NCBI RefSeq assembly: GCF_010723575.1
Contig: NZ_BLKZ01000001.1
Location: forward strand, 682,001-746,000
DNA: 64,000 nt
Origin: Mycobacterium bourgelatii
Lineage (GTDB): Bacteria; Actinomycetota; Actinomycetes; Mycobacteriales; Mycobacteriaceae
Direction: 5' to 3'
Part shown: piece by piece, positions 60,469 to 64,000 of the stretch
How positions within the stretch are numbered: position 1 is the stretch's first letter
Layout of the letters: each line of letters opens with the position of its first letter
The notes under the pieces: generated by a model
What the model was told of the DNA's origin: nothing
What the model saw: only the letters and a program-made list of their open reading frames with translations
Database searches by the model: none
Translations under genes and position numbers: made by a program

Positions 60469-61260
60469 TCAGTGGACCGCCGCGACCATTCCCGCCCCCG
60501 GCATGGCCGTGCTGGGCACGGGCGGAGCCGGGGTGGGCACCAGCGGAATCGGAACCTGCGGTACATACCCGGGCGGCATGTGCGGGACGCCGACGAGCGC
60601 CGACAGCTTGGACGCGACGAAACTCGCCGCCTGGGTGGTGTAGACGGGGACATAGCCCTCGGTGTGTCCGGTCCACTCGTTCCCGGCGCCGGCGTGGCAG
60701 ATCGGGTCGACGGGGTTGCAGAAGTCGATGGCCTTGGAGCCCAAGAGAGCGCTCTTGGTCGGCAGCGACCCGCCGGCGCGGTCGGCGATGTCCCCGAAGG
60801 TGACGACCGCGGCGATGTTGTTCTGGTATTCGGGCGGCAGCGAGTTGCCCCAGTTGATGCCGCCGATCGGAACGCCGGCGACGATGTCCATCACCGAAGC
60901 GCCCTGTGAGTAGCCGCCCAGCACGATCTTGGTGTCAGGGCAGGACGACGCCATGGACTTCACGTGATTGATGACGTCGTTGGCGCCGTCGCCACCGTGC
61001 AATTGCAGCTTGCTGGCGGCGTAGTTCACGCCATAGCTCCCGATGTCCATGCCGCCGGCCTGCTGGCGCAGCGCGTCGACAAAGGCATCGCCGACGCGTC
61101 CCAGGCCCGGTGGCTCGTTGGTTCCTCGTGCGAAAACGACCTCGGCGTCCGGACAGTCGTCCGCCGAGGCTACGGGTGTCTGGCCGGTTCCCATGGACAC
61201 AACCAGCAGCCCGACTGCCGTGCCCAGGGCAGCAAAAAGCCGCGAAAATGCCTGATTCAC
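60469..61260 (-). CDS. Cutinase-family esterase with Pro-rich tail (Cut3-like)
   Basis: A secreted protein of 263 residues: signal peptide to about ASA-DD (residue 33), RGTNEPPGLGRVG, LGGYSQGAS (S118), CNPVDPIC and a His in TGHTEGYVP. A Pro/Val-rich C-terminal extension of about 45 residues follows the domain. It lies 32 bp upstream of the Cut4-like gene on the same strand. Corresponds to Rv3451. Confidence 0.92.
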   Translation of the reverse strand: MNQAFSRLFAALGTAVGLLVVSMGTGQTPVASADDCPDAEVVFARGTNEPPGLGRVGDAFVDALRQQAGGMDIGSYGVNYAASKLQLHGGDGANDVINHVKSMASSCPDTKIVLGGYSQGASVMDIVAGVPIGGINWGNSLPPEYQNNIAAVVTFGDIADRAGGSLPTKSALLGSKAIDFCNPVDPICHAGAGNEWTGHTEGYVPVYTTQAASFVASKLSALVGVPHMPPGYVPQVPIPLVPTPAPPVPSTAMPGAGMVAAVH

Positions 61261-61366
61261 TCCGAAATTCTACCCACCGCGCTCATGGCCCAAACCTGTG
61301 TGAAGCCTGCGTGCCTGTGGATAAACGGCGCCAAAGCGTGCGGCTCAGGACCTACCGTAAGCGCTG

Positions 61367-62737
61367 GTGAGAGCCACCCGATTGCACGCCAGCGGCCACC
61401 GACTCCTACTGCGGCGCCTGGAATGCGCGTTGCTGTACCACCACGTCGATGTGCTCCACGAATCGCTGAGCGCCCGGACGAGGGCGCTGGCGGTCGGCTG
61501 TGTGTTGACGATGGTCGCCACGGCCGGATGCGCGTTTGTTGCTTTGCTACGACCGGATGCTGGGCTGGGCGGTGCGCCGATCGCGCTCGGGCAAGAGTCC
61601 GGGGCGCTATTCGTCCGGGTGGGGGATGCCTGGCACCCGGTGCTCAACCTCGCCTCGGCGCGGTTGATCGCGGGCACCGATGCGAACCCAAAACCGGTGC
61701 ACGATGCTGCCTTTCGACACACCAAACGTGGTCCACTGCTCGGTATTCCGGGGGCGCCGCAGCTGCTGGCGCCGCCATTGTCCGAATCCGAGTCGATGTG
61801 GACGATATGCGACTCGGCCGGGAAGACGACGGTGCTCGTCGGCTCGGTGGGGGAATACAGCGCCCGGGTTGCCCCCGATCAGGCTCTTTTGGTCAGGGCT
61901 CAATCGGGTTTGCCGGCTCAACTGCTGTACCACGGCCGTCGGGCTTCGGTCGATCTCGCCGATGGTGCGGTGCAGCGGGCGCTGCGGCTGGACGGGCGGA
62001 CTCCTCACGTCGTCGCCCCGGCGTTGCTGGCGGCCATCCCAGAGGCGCCGCCGATCAGTGCGCCCAGGATTAGCGGGGCCGGCGGGCGGTCGGCCGCCCT
62101 GCCCGGGTTTCGGGTGGGCACTGTGCTGCGTATCACGCGCGCGGAGGGCGACGAGTACTTCGTTGTCCTGGCGGGCGGGGTGCAGCGCGTCGGCCAGGTC
62201 GTCGCGGACCTGCTGCGCTTCGGCGACGCGCAGTCCGCCGCGAACGTGGTCGCCGTGGCACCCGATGTGATCCGTGCCTCGCCCGTCGTGGACACCCTGC
62301 CGGTCGCAGATTTTCCGGAGCGGGTGCCGCAGCTGGTCGACGCCGCATCCGTGTGCGTGGGCTGGGCTTCCGGGCACGCTGGATTCCTGCTTGGCGGTGG
62401 CGTGCCGTTGCCCGACGGACAGCTGCCGGTGACGTTGGCGCAGGCCGACGGTCCCGGCCCCGCATTGGACGAGGTCTACCTCCCGCCGGGCCGCAGTGCA
62501 TTCGCGGCCGCGCGCAGCCTCTCGGGTGGAGGCCGTCGGGCCGCGACGCGTTACCTGGTGACCGACACCGGGGTCCGCTTCGCCATTGGCGACGACCAGG
62601 CGGCTCACGACCTCGGTCTAACCGCGCAGGCGGTCCCGGCGCCGTGGCCGGTGTTGGCAATGCTGCCTGCCGGACCGGAACTCACCAAGGCCAAGGCATC
62701 AGTCGCCCGCGACACCATTGGCAGCGGGCCGCCTTAA
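61367..62737 (+). CDS. eccB4: ESX-4 type VII secretion component EccB4
   Basis: A protein of 456 residues: cytoplasmic N-terminus with the EccB signature SGHRLLLRRLECALLYHHVDVLHE, one transmembrane helix (about residues 41-62), and a large periplasmic domain of R1-R4 type repeats. It is a core part of the ESX membrane complex. GTG start 61367. Divergent from the cutinase genes; corresponds to Rv3450c. Confidence 0.94.
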   Translation: MRATRLHASGHRLLLRRLECALLYHHVDVLHESLSARTRALAVGCVLTMVATAGCAFVALLRPDAGLGGAPIALGQESGALFVRVGDAWHPVLNLASARLIAGTDANPKPVHDAAFRHTKRGPLLGIPGAPQLLAPPLSESESMWTICDSAGKTTVLVGSVGEYSARVAPDQALLVRAQSGLPAQLLYHGRRASVDLADGAVQRALRLDGRTPHVVAPALLAAIPEAPPISAPRISGAGGRSAALPGFRVGTVLRITRAEGDEYFVVLAGGVQRVGQVVADLLRFGDAQSAANVVAVAPDVIRASPVVDTLPVADFPERVPQLVDAASVCVGWASGHAGFLLGGGVPLPDGQLPVTLAQADGPGPALDEVYLPPGRSAFAAARSLSGGGRRAATRYLVTDTGVRFAIGDDQAAHDLGLTAQAVPAPWPVLAMLPAGPELTKAKASVARDTIGSGPP

Positions 62738-62771
62738 CCCCGACTTGAGTTCTCGCGAAATCTGCTCGTCG

Positions 62772-63254
62772 TCAGAAGGACCGCCAATCGCATTCCCCCT
62801 TGAACGTAATGGTCGCCAGGTCGGGTATCAGCTTGAAGTCCATCCTCTCGCTGTTGCTCGTCTTCACGACGGGCGGCCCTGCGGTGGAGGGGGTTTGCAC
62901 TACGGTGCACCTTCCGCTACGTGCACCGGCGACCCAATATTGACCCGAGACGAAGCCATCATCGGCATTCAACGTCGCGTCCGGACCATAGCTAAACCAG
63001 ATTTGAACCGGCCGTTGGATGCCGTCAAGGTGCTGCCAGACAGATATTGGGTCAGCATCTTTCGCGCATAGCAGCACTTCCCCTTGCGGTGAAAACGTTT
63101 GTGAGCCAACAATTGCCCCGCTACTGTCAGCGGATCCGCTGCAGGGCGCGCCGGGCTGCGGTGTAGCGCGGTCGGCGCGGACAAGCGGGGCGGCTGCCAC
63201 CGCGATGAACGACGCGGTGGAAACCGCGAGGGCCAGCATCACATGTCGTCTCAT
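62772..63254 (-). CDS. Secreted protein of unknown function in the ESX-4 locus
   Basis: A protein of 160 residues with a Sec signal peptide cleaved near VRA-D (residue 27). Mature part with four Cys (PCSGSAD, LLCAKDAD, GRCTVVQ, GECDW) and a WFSYGPDA segment. No family recognised. It lies between eccB4 and mycP4, which are adjacent in M. tuberculosis. The local DNA has lower GC than its neighbours. ATG 63254 places the signal peptide at once; an upstream start would precede it with 12 residues. Confidence 0.78.
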   Translation of the reverse strand: MRRHVMLALAVSTASFIAVAAAPLVRADRATPQPGAPCSGSADSSGAIVGSQTFSPQGEVLLCAKDADPISVWQHLDGIQRPVQIWFSYGPDATLNADDGFVSGQYWVAGARSGRCTVVQTPSTAGPPVVKTSNSERMDFKLIPDLATITFKGECDWRSF

Positions 63255-63368
63255 TGGGGGATGGTACATCCCCGGAATGGGCACCAGCACTTATGCAACC
63301 AATCCTGTTGTCCCATCGGTAATTAACGCAAAATTTGCGACGAGGTCAACGCAACTTGCGCTCCGCAT

Positions 63369-64000
63369 TCAGTCGCCCGCAACGCGCTTGCGACTGGGAC
63401 GCATCAACCCGACGGCGACCAGAACAACCACGCAGCACGCCGCGCCGACCAACGCCACGTTGCGGTCGCGGCGGTCCGGCTGGTAGCGGGTAGGCGGCTG
63501 CGGCGGTGACAGGGGTGATGGCCTGGCTGCGACCGGTTGCGGTATCGGACCGGTGCTGATGGCGGCCGGCGGGTCAACGGCGCCGTTGCCGACCAGTGCG
63601 TCCCGTCCCGCGGGAGGATGATGCGCCGTCGACTCGATGCGCTGCATGACTTGCCGGGCGGTCAGCTCGGGAAATCGGGCCCGGACCAACGCGACTAGCC
63701 CGCTCACCAGGGGAGCGGCGTAGCTGGTACCGGTCAACGGCCGCGATCCATGTTGTCCCGCAATGCTATTGACGAGCCCATCGCCGGCCGGGCTGAGGGA
63801 GGTGATTCCCTCGCCGGAGGCCGCGACATCCACCCACGGTCCCGCGAGGGTGAACGCGGAAGGGGCTCCGTCGGCGTTCACCGAACCGACGGTCAGGACG
63901 TAGTCGTCGTACCAGGCCGGACTGACCGCGACGGTGACGGTGTCGCGGGTGGCGTCCGGCCGCTGCGCCGGGCAGTGCGCGTCGTCGGCGGCGTTGCCGG
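63369..64000 (-). CDS. mycP4: Mycosin MycP4 (ESX-4 subtilisin-like protease), N-terminal part outside window
   Basis: The visible 210 codons carry the mycosin domain end: HCPAQRPDATRDTVTV, AWYDDYVLTVGSVNADG and the catalytic Ser in LTGTSYAAPLVSG. A Pro-rich linker follows, then a C-terminal transmembrane helix (VALVGAACCVVVLVAVGLM). Mycosins are membrane-anchored subtilases required for ESX stability. The Asp and His of the triad lie beyond the right edge. Convergent with eccB4; corresponds to Rv3449. Confidence 0.92.
   Translation of the reverse strand, partial: GNAADDAHCPAQRPDATRDTVTVAVSPAWYDDYVLTVGSVNADGAPSAFTLAGPWVDVAASGEGITSLSPAGDGLVNSIAGQHGSRPLTGTSYAAPLVSGLVALVRARFPELTARQVMQRIESTAHHPPAGRDALVGNGAVDPPAAISTGPIPQPVAARPSPLSPPQPPTRYQPDRRDRNVALVGAACCVVVLVAVGLMRPSRKRVAGD

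Noticed and set aside
1..64000. tRNA or rRNA genes, transposases or phage genes
   Set aside because: No cloverleaf, rRNA-like stretch, transposase motif, terminal inverted repeats with target duplication, or integrase was found on reading both strands.

Overview
The window is chromosomal DNA from a slow-growing Mycobacterium outside the M. avium complex. Evidence: two PE_PGRS genes and a PPE gene, an ESX-4 locus, LpqH- and Cut3/Cut4-type proteins, a mycobacterial sigL-rslA pair, high GC, many GTG/TTG starts and probable leaderless promoters. Gene order follows two M. tuberculosis blocks, Rv0712-Rv0753c and Rv3465-Rv3449. They lie about 10 kb apart here but far apart in H37Rv, so the spc and alpha ribosomal operons sit in one neighbourhood. 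The species cannot be named from the sequence alone.

Layout. 1-5.4 kb: a truncated formylglycine-generating enzyme gene, a DUF4436 membrane protein and a large PE_PGRS gene on the minus strand. 5.4-10.3 kb: promoter region and the spc operon rplN-rplX-rplE-rpsZ-rpsH-rplF-rplR-rpsE-rpmD-rplO, closed by a strong terminator. 10.3-26.2 kb: accessory metabolism (LLM oxidoreductase, SppA, four TIGR00027-type methyltransferases in two pairs, SDR, AraC and TetR regulators with a P450, and a serA2-fucA-MBL operon divergent from xylB, plus GNAT). 26.4-30.5 kb: secY-adk-map, then sigL-rslA.

30.5-37.4 kb: a tightly packed seven-gene biosynthetic operon (TPP enzyme, SRPBCC, KAS III-like, PLP aminotransferase, FAD monooxygenase, duplicated DUF4389 membrane protein, methyltransferase). 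It starts directly at a sequence matching the SigL promoter consensus, and the same element with the same 16-bp spacer precedes sigL. This is the best candidate for an undescribed system: an envelope- or redox-stress-controlled small-molecule pathway. It is followed by a PPE gene and an exporter-like ABC pair divergent from a MarR regulator (Rv0737-like). In H37Rv rslA is followed directly by Rv0737, so about 11 kb is extra here.

42.3-54.7 kb: a lipoprotein, the valine-degradation operon mmsA-fadE9-mmsB, F420-type LLM oxidoreductases, small secreted proteins, a PecA-like PE_PGRS aspartic protease, LpqH, rmlB-rmlC and two tandem Rv3463-like LLM genes. 54.7-59.8 kb: infA-rpmJ-(55-bp tandem repeat)-rpsM-rpsK-rpsD-rpoA-rplQ-truA. 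59.8-64 kb: two cutinases, eccB4, a secreted protein and the C-terminal part of mycP4. No tRNA, rRNA, intact insertion sequence, prophage or CRISPR array was seen.
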